This document shows, in pieces, positions 17,160 through 25,919 of a stretch of DNA of 64,000 nucleotides. Position 1 is the first letter of the stretch, and the number at the start of each line of letters is the position of its first letter. The position numbers and the translations under genes are program-made. The notes under the pieces are model-generated. The model saw only the letters and a program-made list of their open reading frames with translations, was not told the DNA's origin and did no database searches. Source of the DNA: Photobacterium toruni (lineage in GTDB: Bacteria > Pseudomonadota > Gammaproteobacteria > Enterobacterales > Vibrionaceae); NCBI RefSeq assembly GCF_024529955.1, contig NZ_AP024855.1, positions 372,001-436,000 on the forward strand, read 5' to 3'.

Positions 17160-17738
17160 TTAACGTATGACTAATTTAACAAGATCTGCCGGACGATAAT
17201 AAACAGATTTTAAAACTTTACCAGTACGAATCAGCTTGCCATTAACTTCAACATCTTGCGCACATTTTGCAATAATATAATCACCTTTAGTACTTGCCAT
17301 CAGTGCAACACCTTGCTGTGCATAAAAAGCTTCAGTTTCATCATATTGCTGTTGATTGCAGCACACTTTACTCATGTTGCTTGAATGTACTTCATTCCAA
17401 CAATCAATAAATGTAAACCCTAAACGCTCAGACATTTGCAATAAAATATCAATCAGGTAACTGATACCAATATTATCCGTTATCTTTTTATTACCCAAAT
17501 GAACCAAACGTCCCATAAGAACGTAAACAGAATCAACAATAGCATCTGCTTGTTCTACCAATGAATCCGCTTCAGCAAGCTCTGTCATTTTTTCAACAGC
17601 TAAAGAGGTATGTAACGCATCAGCTTGAGCATCTAAACTGGCTGGAGTTTCAATATCTAAATCGAAGGTGGAACGAAACTCTCGAATATCGCTGTAAAGA
17701 TGATCAAAAAGGGGTTGGTCTAGCGTAGAAAGTTTCAT
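17160..17738 (-). CDS. MazG-like / NTP-pyrophosphohydrolase family protein
   Basis: A 192-residue helical protein of the all-alpha NTP-pyrophosphohydrolase superfamily. The metal-binding pattern ExxE...ExxD can be read in EKMTELAEAD followed by EQADAIVDSVYVLMG, between about residues 48 and 75. A later segment (QMSERLGFTFIDCWNEVHSSNMSK) matches the third helix pair. The C-terminal 70 residues (GKVLKSVYYRPADL) resemble the ending of phosphoribosyl-ATP pyrophosphohydrolase-like proteins. It probably hydrolyses a non-canonical or modified nucleoside triphosphate. Monocistronic. Confidence 0.75.
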   Translation of the reverse strand: MKLSTLDQPLFDHLYSDIREFRSTFDLDIETPASLDAQADALHTSLAVEKMTELAEADSLVEQADAIVDSVYVLMGRLVHLGNKKITDNIGISYLIDILLQMSERLGFTFIDCWNEVHSSNMSKVCCNQQQYDETEAFYAQQGVALMASTKGDYIIAKCAQDVEVNGKLIRTGKVLKSVYYRPADLVKLVIR

Positions 17739-18042
17739 CGAATATCCTTGTTTCAGGGTTAAGGGGAAACGTTATTTTATCATCCACCAACGAACGGTTA
17801 TTCTCAATAATAATCACGTAACGGGCAAAGATACTAATCCAATCCAGTATCAGATACAAAACCAATTATCTAAAAACAGTTAGCTTGGTGACAAAATAGA
17901 CTTCACCATTGTTGGGCTATGCTAAAACACAACAATTGAGATATCATTATTCGCATTTAATCACTTGCGAATTAAAGCAAAGCCAATAAAATTTCACGAT
18001 AACGTTCTATATTAAGATAATAATATGCATGTTGGAGAAGTG

Positions 18043-18765
18043 ATGATTGCAGGTCACCGTGGCGCGCGCGCAGTCGCCCCAGAAAATACATTAATATCCA
18101 TGAAAGCAGCCGCTGATGCTGGTGCTACATGGATTGAAACAGATACTCAACTTTGCGATGATTTAATCCCTGTTATTATTCATGATAAAAGTGTCCGCCG
18201 TTGTACTAATGGTTCAGGAAGCGTACGTCATAAATCACTCAGTGAATTAAAACAATTAGATGCAGGAAGCTGGTTTGCAACTGAATTTGCAGATGCAACT
18301 ATTCCAACATTGGTGGAATTACTGCAAGCTTGTGATGAGTATGGATTAAGCCTCAATCTTGAAATCAAAGTCCATTATGAAGAAGAAGTTGAACTTCAAG
18401 TACTTAAAACTATTGAAACAATTAAAGATTATGGTTTTGATACGAATAAACTGATTCTTTCAAGTTTTTCTTATAATGCGGTTAAACACTGCTTAAAACT
18501 ATGGCCTGAAGTGCGCCGTGGATTAATCATTGAAGACTGGGTGCCAGATATCGAGCGTTTAGATGCCAAACTTAACCTCTACAGTATCCATTTAGATCAT
18601 CACCTACTCAATGAGAAGTTAGCAAAAGAAATTACTGATGCGGGCAAAGTGCTTCAGATATGGACCATGAATGATCCTCAACAAGTAGCAAAATTTACCC
18701 GTTGGGGTGTTAGTACGATTATTAGTGATAATCCTGGTTTATTAATATCAGCAGCAAAAAAATAA
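18043..18765 (+). CDS. ugpQ: Glycerophosphodiester phosphodiesterase (cytoplasmic, UgpQ-like)
   Basis: A 240-residue TIM-barrel phosphodiesterase without signal peptide, which hydrolyses glycerophosphodiesters to glycerol-3-phosphate and an alcohol. Active-site segments are AGHRGARAVAPENTLISM, WIETDTQLCDDLIPVIIHD and LNLEIKVHYEEE. The C-terminal IISDNPGLL is also typical. ATG 18043 has a GGAG ribosome site 5 bases upstream and is preferred over ATG 18025, which lacks one. No ugp transport genes are adjacent. Confidence 0.9.
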   Translation: MIAGHRGARAVAPENTLISMKAAADAGATWIETDTQLCDDLIPVIIHDKSVRRCTNGSGSVRHKSLSELKQLDAGSWFATEFADATIPTLVELLQACDEYGLSLNLEIKVHYEEEVELQVLKTIETIKDYGFDTNKLILSSFSYNAVKHCLKLWPEVRRGLIIEDWVPDIERLDAKLNLYSIHLDHHLLNEKLAKEITDAGKVLQIWTMNDPQQVAKFTRWGVSTIISDNPGLLISAAKK

Positions 18766-19112
18766 TATTCATTCATTTAACTGCTTGGTTTACGAGTTAA
18801 TTGCTTATCTTATATTGACTCGTAAAACTGTCATTACATGCCTTTTTTGATTATATTTGTAGACACTTCACACTATATTTCCCTCCATTAATTGATGCAT
18901 TTATAAACACTAAAAACGGATTTTAATATTTCAAAACAATATAAATAATTTATGTTTGATATTATCAAAATATAGAAATATATTTATAGAGAATATAATT
19001 TATTATTTGTTTATTTATAACTCTCTTTTATTACACATAACATAACATCAAATAATGATGCCAACGATAGTCACTCAACAACTTATTTGATATCTAGTGG
19101 AGCACTGTATTC
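18766..19112. other. Gene-free AT-rich stretch
   Basis: About 350 bases, strongly AT-rich (long runs of A/T around 18920-19030). It probably contains the antiporter promoter. No operator or terminator is convincing. Confidence 0.35.
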
Positions 19113-20438
19113 ATGTCAGCTTATGACACCGTCTGTATAATGGCAGCTATTGCTGTTTTTATTTCAATGATTAATCATCGTATTGGTAAATTCCAACCGA
19201 CCATAGCCATCACTGGTTGGTCAATAGTCATCTCTTTGGTTTTATTAGTTTTAAGTAAGCTTGGCTATCTTCCTAGTAATGAAGAACATGAAGTAATTCA
19301 GATGATACAAGGTGTCAACTTTGATGACTTTTTACTCAAAGGTGTTTTAGGTTTTCTCCTTTTCGCTGGTGCGTTAAACATTAAACTTCCCCACCTTAAA
19401 GATCAAAAATTTGAAATTACCTTTTTAGCACTAATCGGTACTCTATTTTCAACCTTCTTTATTGGGATTGTATTATGGGCACTATTCAAAATTTGTACTA
19501 TTGATGTAGATTTTATTTATTGCTGTTTATTTGGTGCCTTAATTTCACCAACCGATCCAATTGCAGTATTAGCTATTGTTAAAAAACTCAATGCACCACA
19601 ACGTATTTCAACCCAAATAGAAGGCGAATCACTGTTTAATGATGGTGTTGGCTTGGTCATTTTTGTTACCCTATTTGAAATTGCATTTAGCAAAACAGCA
19701 CCGACAGTCTCAGGAACAATACTCTTATTTGTACGTGAAGCATTAGGCGGTATCGCATTTGGTGCGATCATTGGCGTAGTGTTCCACTTCTTAATTAAAA
19801 GCTCTCATGACAATATGTTCCGCTTAATTTTAACCATCTTAATACCAACATTTGGTTATGTGGTAAGTGAACATATTGAAGTTTCAGCACCATTAGCAAT
19901 GGTTGTTGCGGGTATTATTATTGGTAATTGGACTCGTAATTCAATTTCAACCGAAGCCTCTCATCAAATATCACATTTATGGGAACTTGCTGATGAGATT
20001 TTAAATGCGATTTTATTCTTATTAATCGGCTTAATGATGGTGACTTTCACTTTTCATGCAATTGATATTGTTGCAGTTGTAATTGCTATACCACTGGTAT
20101 TACTAAGCCGCTACTTGAGCGTGAAATATGCTTACAAACTCTTCAATCGTTACCGTCGTTATAACCCATTATCAATTAAAATATTAACGTGGGGTGGATT
20201 ACGCGGCGGATTAGCGCTTGCAATGGCAATGGCAATCCCGAGTGGACTTCCAATTGGTTTTAGCCCTGATATTGATGTGAAAGAAATTATTGTCTTAATG
20301 ACTTATGCTGTCGTTATTTTCTCAATAATCGTTCAAGGCTCAACCATTACTCCGATGATTCATGAAGCTAAGGCAGAACAAGAAAAAATGGATCAAGCAA
20401 CAATTGATCCAGTGTCAAAAACAGATACTCACCAATAA
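19113..20438 (+). CDS. CPA1-family Na+/H+ antiporter (NhaP-like)
   Basis: A 441-residue inner-membrane cation/proton antiporter with 11-13 hydrophobic segments. CPA1 signatures are the GALISPTDPIAVLAI loop and EGESLFNDGVGLVIF, whose Asp is the ion-binding residue of helix 5, and the later TWGGLRGGLALAMAM. It contributes to Na+ or K+ and pH homeostasis. The C-terminal tail is short, with no regulatory nucleotide-binding domain. GGAG precedes ATG 19113 at reasonable spacing. It stands alone with a terminator behind it. Confidence 0.9.
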   Translation: MSAYDTVCIMAAIAVFISMINHRIGKFQPTIAITGWSIVISLVLLVLSKLGYLPSNEEHEVIQMIQGVNFDDFLLKGVLGFLLFAGALNIKLPHLKDQKFEITFLALIGTLFSTFFIGIVLWALFKICTIDVDFIYCCLFGALISPTDPIAVLAIVKKLNAPQRISTQIEGESLFNDGVGLVIFVTLFEIAFSKTAPTVSGTILLFVREALGGIAFGAIIGVVFHFLIKSSHDNMFRLILTILIPTFGYVVSEHIEVSAPLAMVVAGIIIGNWTRNSISTEASHQISHLWELADEILNAILFLLIGLMMVTFTFHAIDIVAVVIAIPLVLLSRYLSVKYAYKLFNRYRRYNPLSIKILTWGGLRGGLALAMAMAIPSGLPIGFSPDIDVKEIIVLMTYAVVIFSIIVQGSTITPMIHEAKAEQEKMDQATIDPVSKTDTHQ

Positions 20439-20477
20439 TTAATGAGCTGCCGAACATTTCGCTAAGCGATCCCTTTT

Positions 20478-20512
20478 AATAGCTGCCACTTATCACGGTA
20501 GCTATTTTTTTA
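20478..20512 (+). terminator. Rho-independent terminator of the antiporter gene
   Basis: Stem AATAGCTGCC/GGTAGCTATT (one mismatch) followed by TTTTTT, 40 bases after the stop codon. Confidence 0.75.
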
Positions 20513-20602
20513 TCTTATTATTGATAATCAACAAATATGTAACAAAAGTATTGACCGTTACTAAATTAATCATATGATGAATTACCTATTGATAAATAGT
20601 AG

Positions 20603-21334
20603 ATGCTTATGAGCAAGGATTGCACACTCATTGAATGGGCGACAAATCGTATCTGGTATTGTGATATGCCATACCGAGTGGCAGGTGCGCCTATGGGTCA
20701 CCGAATGACGATTATTCGATTAGATAACAATAAACTCTTCATCCATTCCCCCATTGAAATAACAGCCCCTTTGCAACAACAAATTAGCCAACTGGGTGAG
20801 ATTAGCTATGTGGTAACACCCAACAAAAGTCATAATATTTATCTTTCTGATTGGTGGTTAGCCTATCCTCAAGCATATTTTTATGCTCCGCCAGGGCTAA
20901 TCCATAAACGAAGTGATCTTACTTTTGATGGTGCGCTTGGCAATCAAACCCCTCCTCACTGGCGAGGACAATTACTACAAACAGTGATTAGAGGAAGCGA
21001 TAGTATGGAAGAAATTGCATTTTGTGATCCGCTATCAAAGACACTGATTGTCGGTGATGCATTGGCTTGGATGATAGACAGCCACCACCCTCTTACTTTT
21101 GCCCTTGCTGTTATTAATGGTTGTTATTTTAAACCCGCCATGCCTTGGTATTGGCGAATGACTTTTAGCCATCATGCTCAACTACGACAATCGATTCAAG
21201 AGATCCTCACATGGCCTTTTGAACGTATAATTTTGTCTCATGGAAAAGTCATAGATAATAATGCTAAGGCTTATTTTTCCGCTGCATTTCAATGGGTAAT
21301 GCCAAATAAACTAAAAATAACAACCGTCAAATAA
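20603..21334 (+). CDS. DUF4336 domain protein (metallo-beta-lactamase-like fold)
   Basis: A 243-residue cytoplasmic protein of the DUF4336 family, which is related to the metallo-beta-lactamase fold. It opens with NRIWYCDMPYRVAGAPMGHRMTIIRL, continues with VVTPNKSHNIYLSDW (counterpart of the HxHxDH loop, here NKSHN), then EIAFCDPLSKTLIVGDAL and ERIILSHG near the C-terminus. Only some of the usual metal ligands are present, so activity is doubtful. ATGs at 20603 and 20609 are both possible starts. Monocistronic. Confidence 0.75.
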   Translation: MLMSKDCTLIEWATNRIWYCDMPYRVAGAPMGHRMTIIRLDNNKLFIHSPIEITAPLQQQISQLGEISYVVTPNKSHNIYLSDWWLAYPQAYFYAPPGLIHKRSDLTFDGALGNQTPPHWRGQLLQTVIRGSDSMEEIAFCDPLSKTLIVGDALAWMIDSHHPLTFALAVINGCYFKPAMPWYWRMTFSHHAQLRQSIQEILTWPFERIILSHGKVIDNNAKAYFSAAFQWVMPNKLKITTVK

Positions 21335-21500
21335 GCAATAGCAAACACATTTAACAATGATTTAAATATATAAGTATTATTTTATGTGCAAGATCAATAT
21401 TGCTTCTATTTTGAAGGCGCATAGTAATAAAAGAACTGTAGAAACACGCCTTTATTTACTCTTTGAGCAATAACAAACCGTCGAGGTTAGGAGTTAATTA

Positions 21501-21767
21501 ATGAACCTTTTTAAACTTTATTCTCGAGATATTCTTGGTCTTGGTGTCGTTGGATTTTTTATATTAAGTATTCTCGGTGTTATTTTTGGTGTCATTGCAC
21601 TGTTTAATTATACCAGTGGTAATACGGTATTGGCGGCATCCAATGTACACCTTGCTGTATCGCATATTATCTTTGTCATTCCCGCATTAATTATTGGTCA
21701 TTATATCAACCGTCCAAGTTGGATAGCAGAGGTTGATAAAATTAAATTTGCACGTGAAATACAGTGA
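21501..21767 (+). CDS. Small two-helix membrane protein
   Basis: An 88-residue protein with two membrane segments (about residues 12-36 and 48-66) and short charged ends. It has a good ribosome site (AGGAG, 9 bases before ATG 21501). No family is recognised. The segment ASNVHLAVSHIIFVIPALIIGHYI suggests a short periplasmic loop between the helices. A run of 16-17-bp tandem repeats starts right at its stop codon. Confidence 0.65.
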   Translation: MNLFKLYSRDILGLGVVGFFILSILGVIFGVIALFNYTSGNTVLAASNVHLAVSHIIFVIPALIIGHYINRPSWIAEVDKIKFAREIQ

Positions 21768-21813
21768 TCACTAAAAGATAATGATCACGAAAAGACATGA
21801 TCATTAAAAGACA
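21765..21813. repeat. Short tandem repeat, three units of 16-17 bp
   Basis: Three adjacent units beginning TGATCA (21765-21781, 21782-21797, 21798-21813), each ending AAAAGA plus two or three bases. A degenerate fourth unit begins at 21814. The first unit overlaps the stop codon of the small membrane protein gene. Confidence 0.75.
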
Positions 21814-21850
21814 ATGACACGAATAATATTAAACATACTCATCATTCTAT

Positions 21851-22720
21851 TTATTGTTGGTCTGCAAATCGCTCTCGTAATAACGTTACCATTGCGCGCG
21901 TTTTTTTAGGTAAGAAACGCCGCGATGGGTACACAACAGTCATCATAATATCGGAATAATTAGCATCTGTTAACACTTGTACTAACTTACCTTGCTGCAA
22001 AGATTCTTGCATTAAAATGTTAGGGAGTAACGCTATTCCTTGTCCTAAAATAGCCATTTGTTGAATGATATTAATATCTTCAGACACTAATCGTAATCGT
22101 GTTCCCTCTTGTAGCAGTGTGGAATTATAACGACTTGCTAATAACCAATGTTGCGGCAATTCAGCGGTTGATTGAGGTTCCGCATGCTGTTTTAAATACT
22201 CAGGTGAAGCAAATAAACCATTACTGGAAGTCAAAAATGTTTGCTGCACATAATCTGAATTAATAATTTCAGCCATATTAGGTAATAACTGTAAATCAAT
22301 ATTTTCTCTTTCTAAATCAACACTTTTTTGTAAGTACAATAATTCTATTCGAACCAATGGAAACTGATTAGCATAATTATCTAACACTTCTGCAAATATC
22401 GATGATGCAATAAACGATGCGGTTGCAGCTAACCGTAAAACACCTTGAAAACTATTTTGCTGGCTTTCAAGTAAGTTAACTGCGTGGTTTACTTCCGTTA
22501 ATGGCTGATTAATATGTTGATATAATAAACGTCCATTTTCAGTTAATTCTATATGTCGTGTTGTACGAATCAATAACTGACAATGAAGTGCTTTTTCTAA
22601 CTCTTGTAAACGACGACTAATTTTTGAACGTTGCAATCCATGTGCTGTTGCTGCGGCACTTATTCCACCATGACGTACTGTTAGCATAAATAAATACAAA
22701 TCATCCATTGATGCTTTCAT
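21851..22720 (-). CDS. LysR-family transcriptional regulator
   Basis: A 289-residue LysR regulator. The N-terminal winged helix-turn-helix reads MDDLYLFMLTVRHGGISAAATAHGLQRSKISRRLQELEKALHCQLLIRTTRHIELTENG. The rest is the effector-binding domain (IDLQLLPN, GQGIALLPNILM). ATG 22720 has AGGAAGAG at ideal spacing and is preferred to the ATG 15 codons upstream. It is divergent from the HlyD/DUF2955 efflux pair, with about 115 bases between, so it most likely controls that pump in response to its substrate, as AaeR does for aaeAB. Confidence 0.9.
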   Translation of the reverse strand: MKASMDDLYLFMLTVRHGGISAAATAHGLQRSKISRRLQELEKALHCQLLIRTTRHIELTENGRLLYQHINQPLTEVNHAVNLLESQQNSFQGVLRLAATASFIASSIFAEVLDNYANQFPLVRIELLYLQKSVDLERENIDLQLLPNMAEIINSDYVQQTFLTSSNGLFASPEYLKQHAEPQSTAELPQHWLLASRYNSTLLQEGTRLRLVSEDINIIQQMAILGQGIALLPNILMQESLQQGKLVQVLTDANYSDIMMTVVYPSRRFLPKKTRAMVTLLRERFADQQ

Positions 22721-22835
22721 TAAGCTCTTCCTCATTGTTCTATATTTAACGCATAAGTGTGACATTTGTCGCAGTATTCAATCAAGCCAATTATTTTTAT
22801 ACTCGTCAACTTGATTATGATCACTGGAATATTTC

Positions 22836-23903
22836 ATGCCTAATTCTCACACTACTTTTCAACGTTGGATGCGATGCCTAATTGTTATTTTTATTTTACT
22901 CATGGCCTATATCGTTATTGCTGACAGGTATGTACCACTAACCAGTGAAAGTCGAGTACAAGGGTACGTCGTACAAATTGCACCTGAAGTATCAGGAACA
23001 ATCACACACGTTGATATTAAAAATAATCAGTCTGTCGTTAAAGGTGAATTACTGTTTAGTATTGATGACCAAAAATACCGTCTCGCGGTAGATAAAGCGC
23101 AAGTCGCTTTAGAACAAGCACATCAACAAGAACAAGCTCTGTATGCTCAAGCCAGTGTCGCTCAAGCTAATATTGCCACCAGCCAAGCTAATTATAATAA
23201 TGCACATAATGACTTTAACCGAATAAGTAAATTAGCTAAAAAGAAACTGGTTTCAGTATCAATGCGTGATAATGCCTATACTAAAAATCAAACAACTCAA
23301 GCTAATTTAGCCGCAGCTAAGCAACAGGCAATTGTTATCCAAACCCAATTAGGGGCTAAATACGGTCAAAGCACTATCGTCCTCGCCGCTAAAAATGCCC
23401 TTGCACAAGCCAAGCTTAATCTAGCGCATACCAAGGTCATTGCCCCCTCTAATGGCGTGATCACCAACCTACAAGTTGATGTCGGTACAATGGCAAACAC
23501 TAATCAACCAATATTGACCTTTATTCCAACCGATTCTATGTGGGTCGCAGCCGATTTCAGAGAAAAATCAATCGCAAACTTTCATTCTAAGTCAAAGGCT
23601 TATGTTGCTTATGATGCTTTACCCGGTCAAGTATTCCCATTAACTATTAATAATCGTGATTTTGGTGTTGCTGCTGCACAACAAGTAGCAAATGGGCATC
23701 TAACAACCATTGAAACCAGTAACCGTTGGGTGCGAGATGCACAGCGAGTGCGCGTCAATTTCATCAGCCAACAGCTCTTACCTCCGCAATTATTTGTGGG
23801 TTCACGCGCAACCGTTGTTGTCTATCCACAAAACAGTTCGCTATGGCAATTATTAGCAAAAATAGAAATCCATTTAGCCAGCGTGCTGCATTATATTTAC
23901 TAA
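22836..23903 (+). CDS. HlyD-family membrane fusion protein (AaeA/EmrA-like)
   Basis: A 355-residue periplasmic adaptor anchored by one N-terminal membrane helix (about residues 12-29). The lipoyl half-motifs are VQIAPEVSGTITHVDIKNNQSVVKGELLF and HTKVIAPSNGVITNLQVDVG. An Ala/Gln-rich coiled coil spans residues 85-190, followed by beta-barrel residues (SMWVAADFREKSI). It bridges an inner-membrane pump and an outer-membrane channel. It is followed after 50 bases by a DUF2955 membrane protein, the likely pump subunit, and is controlled by the divergent LysR gene (inference). Confidence 0.9.
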   Translation: MPNSHTTFQRWMRCLIVIFILLMAYIVIADRYVPLTSESRVQGYVVQIAPEVSGTITHVDIKNNQSVVKGELLFSIDDQKYRLAVDKAQVALEQAHQQEQALYAQASVAQANIATSQANYNNAHNDFNRISKLAKKKLVSVSMRDNAYTKNQTTQANLAAAKQQAIVIQTQLGAKYGQSTIVLAAKNALAQAKLNLAHTKVIAPSNGVITNLQVDVGTMANTNQPILTFIPTDSMWVAADFREKSIANFHSKSKAYVAYDALPGQVFPLTINNRDFGVAAAQQVANGHLTTIETSNRWVRDAQRVRVNFISQQLLPPQLFVGSRATVVVYPQNSSLWQLLAKIEIHLASVLHYIY

Positions 23904-23954
23904 TGTCAACAATAAGTTAAAGCGATTAATTATTAATATTCGGAGTTATAACTT

Positions 23955-24983
23955 ATGAAAACTATGCGCCTTTGGTTTGGTTGTGTCGTAGGCTTAGCTG
24001 TCAGTATGATCTTTGGGTGGTCGTATGGTTTTTTTATTGCCTTATTACCCATTAATATCATGATGAATTCAGATCGTTGGCACTGGAATAGCTATGTCCA
24101 ATTAGTGGTTGGAGTGGTATGGGTTACACTTGAAGTCAGTTTTATTCATGGTTTTTTTCAGTCATCACCCTTGCTGTTAACCATTATAGTCGGCATATTC
24201 TTCCTTGAAAAATGTGTTGCGATGAGCCACAAAAGTAGTTATTTGTTTGGCTTTATCGGGCTACTTGTTGGCTCGATTGCGCTTAACTTTGCCAGTTACA
24301 GTAATTTTGATTTAGAAGACTTTTCAATAACGTTATGGTGTAGTGCGATTGTGACAGTGCCTATCTGTGCGCTAGCTTATTATTTATTCCCTGAACCGAA
24401 TACTGAGCCAAGTGCTGACGCGATCAGTGATACCACCAACAATGTGCAACGTTACGATCATATTGGCATGATAAGACAAACCGCACTAGGTTGGATCATC
24501 GCGATGCTTGCGTTTTTGGTGTTTCAATTTGGCGATCTAAATGATTCATTATCGGCGCAAGCATCCATATTAATCGTACTTTCACCAATGACATTAATTG
24601 GATCACTCGCTGCATCAAAGATACGTATTATAGGAACATTTCTAGGGTGTTTAGCGGGGTTATTTATTCAAATAGGACTCTATTCATGGGCTGATAATGG
24701 AGTGCTATTTATTCTGGCTTATGCGATTGCTGCAGGATTTTTTTGCTCTTGGCTTGCTCTTGGTACTATCAAATCTAGCATTGCTTTTTCGGCAATGTCA
24801 GCATTAACGGTTCCTCTAACAACATCCCTTATTCCCGATCAAAAAGATGCGGTATTCGCTATTTTTTATCGCTTTAGTTCGATTCTTATTGCTGTCATTT
24901 TAACGTCAATGATGATTTGGATTATTCATCACTTTCTAGTGCGGGTAATCAAATCACCCAATGAACATTTTAGTCACGGCTAA
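23955..24983 (+). CDS. DUF2955 (FUSC-like) inner-membrane transport protein
   Basis: A 342-residue protein with about ten membrane segments in two blocks (residues 5-140 and 175-335), joined by a polar linker (EPNTEPSADAISDTTNNVQRYD). This two-block layout and the segment IGSLAASKIRIIGTFLGCLAGLF match the DUF2955/FUSC aromatic-acid exporter-like group. It follows the HlyD-type adaptor in an operon and probably forms the inner-membrane part of an efflux pump, like AaeB. The substrate is unknown. Confidence 0.8.
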   Translation: MKTMRLWFGCVVGLAVSMIFGWSYGFFIALLPINIMMNSDRWHWNSYVQLVVGVVWVTLEVSFIHGFFQSSPLLLTIIVGIFFLEKCVAMSHKSSYLFGFIGLLVGSIALNFASYSNFDLEDFSITLWCSAIVTVPICALAYYLFPEPNTEPSADAISDTTNNVQRYDHIGMIRQTALGWIIAMLAFLVFQFGDLNDSLSAQASILIVLSPMTLIGSLAASKIRIIGTFLGCLAGLFIQIGLYSWADNGVLFILAYAIAAGFFCSWLALGTIKSSIAFSAMSALTVPLTTSLIPDQKDAVFAIFYRFSSILIAVILTSMMIWIIHHFLVRVIKSPNEHFSHG

Positions 24984-25044
24984 GATTTGTTGAAACAACC
25001 ATAACTTGATATTGGCTCTTTTTATATCTGCAGTGGATAAATTT

Positions 25045-25077
25045 GAGCTAGCCATTCGAGCTAGCTCAATGTTGGAC
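25045..25077. repeat. Left islet repeat, copy 2 (GAGCTAGC stem-loop plus TTGGACA)
   Basis: GAGCTAGC (25045-25052), a 7-base loop and GCTAGCTC (25060-25067), then TTGGACA (25071-25077). It has the same arrangement as 2319-2351. It lies left of the phosphoribosyltransferase/SLOG pair, in the 370-base gene-free stretch 24984-25352. Confidence 0.6.
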
Positions 25078-25212
25078 AGGAATCATTTAGAGTATTAGCC
25101 GCATTCCTGCTGGTAGTTATTAGCAAAAGTAATGGGATACTTCAGCATCGCCACCCAACGTTCCATCAATATTTGCTTATATTAGGTGGTTTAGATTTGT
25201 CCAGCATTTCAG

Positions 25213-25238
25213 ATAAGTGTCGGCTACACGACACTTAT
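25213..25238. terminator. Perfect 10-bp inverted repeat
   Basis: ATAAGTGTCG/CGACACTTAT with a 6-base loop, followed by TCTTCTC. It could be a weak terminator or an operator for the accessory operon starting at 25353. Confidence 0.4.
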
Positions 25239-25352
25239 TCTTCTCTGTGTTATGCCACTATTCTAATATCAGTTGATATGCATCAACACACAAAAATTGG
25301 AATGCTATACCATTTTTAGCTTCATAAAACGCTATTTCAAAAGGTATGAATC

Positions 25353-25919
25353 ATGAGCCACAACATTGAAGGAAATTGGAAAGCTGGTTGGGCATTAGAT
25401 TTACACACAACAAGTAGTATCAGGCTTGATGATGGCTCATTTCAAAATACATATTCTAATGTTGGTAAGGCACTCAATCGCCTAAAGTACTCAGGGGAAG
25501 AAGAAAATATCGAGTATCTTGTAGCTGAGCTTGTTGCTTTTTTGAGAACTCGTCTAGTAACTCCTTATATTGAAGTCATTGTTCCAGCTCCAGCCTCCAA
25601 ACAACGAGACTTGCAACCTGTTTATGCAATTGCGCAAGCAGTTGCTGAAACTTTAGGTATCAAGTACGACCAAAACTATATCGAAAAAGTAAAAAATACC
25701 GCTGAGTTAAAATCCATTGAAGATGCGAATGAAAGACAGCAAATATTGAATGGTGCATTTAAAGTAGACTTGCGTTACGCATCAGATAAGGTACTGATTA
25801 TTGATGACTTATTTCGTTCAGGTTCTACTCTTAATGAATTGACCAAAACAATGTACAATCAAGGGAATGTAGACAACGTATATGTTGTGACTTTGACTAA
25901 AACAAGAGTACATAGATAA
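25353..25919 (+). CDS. ComF-like phosphoribosyltransferase of a two-gene accessory system
   Basis: A 188-residue type I phosphoribosyltransferase-fold protein. The PRPP loop is clear: VLIIDDLFRSGST at residues 147-159. A ComF-like segment VIVPAPASKQRDLQPVYAIAQ at 76-96 lies before it. The N-terminal 45 residues (WKAGWALDLHTTSSIRLDDGSF) are unlike housekeeping enzymes. An AAAGG ribosome site precedes ATG 25353. Its TAA overlaps the ATG of the next gene by one base, so the two proteins are translationally coupled and probably work together. The gene lies in an islet bounded by dispersed repeats, so a defence or nucleotide-signalling role is possible. That is inference, and the substrate is unknown. 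Confidence 0.75.
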   Translation: MSHNIEGNWKAGWALDLHTTSSIRLDDGSFQNTYSNVGKALNRLKYSGEEENIEYLVAELVAFLRTRLVTPYIEVIVPAPASKQRDLQPVYAIAQAVAETLGIKYDQNYIEKVKNTAELKSIEDANERQQILNGAFKVDLRYASDKVLIIDDLFRSGSTLNELTKTMYNQGNVDNVYVVTLTKTRVHR

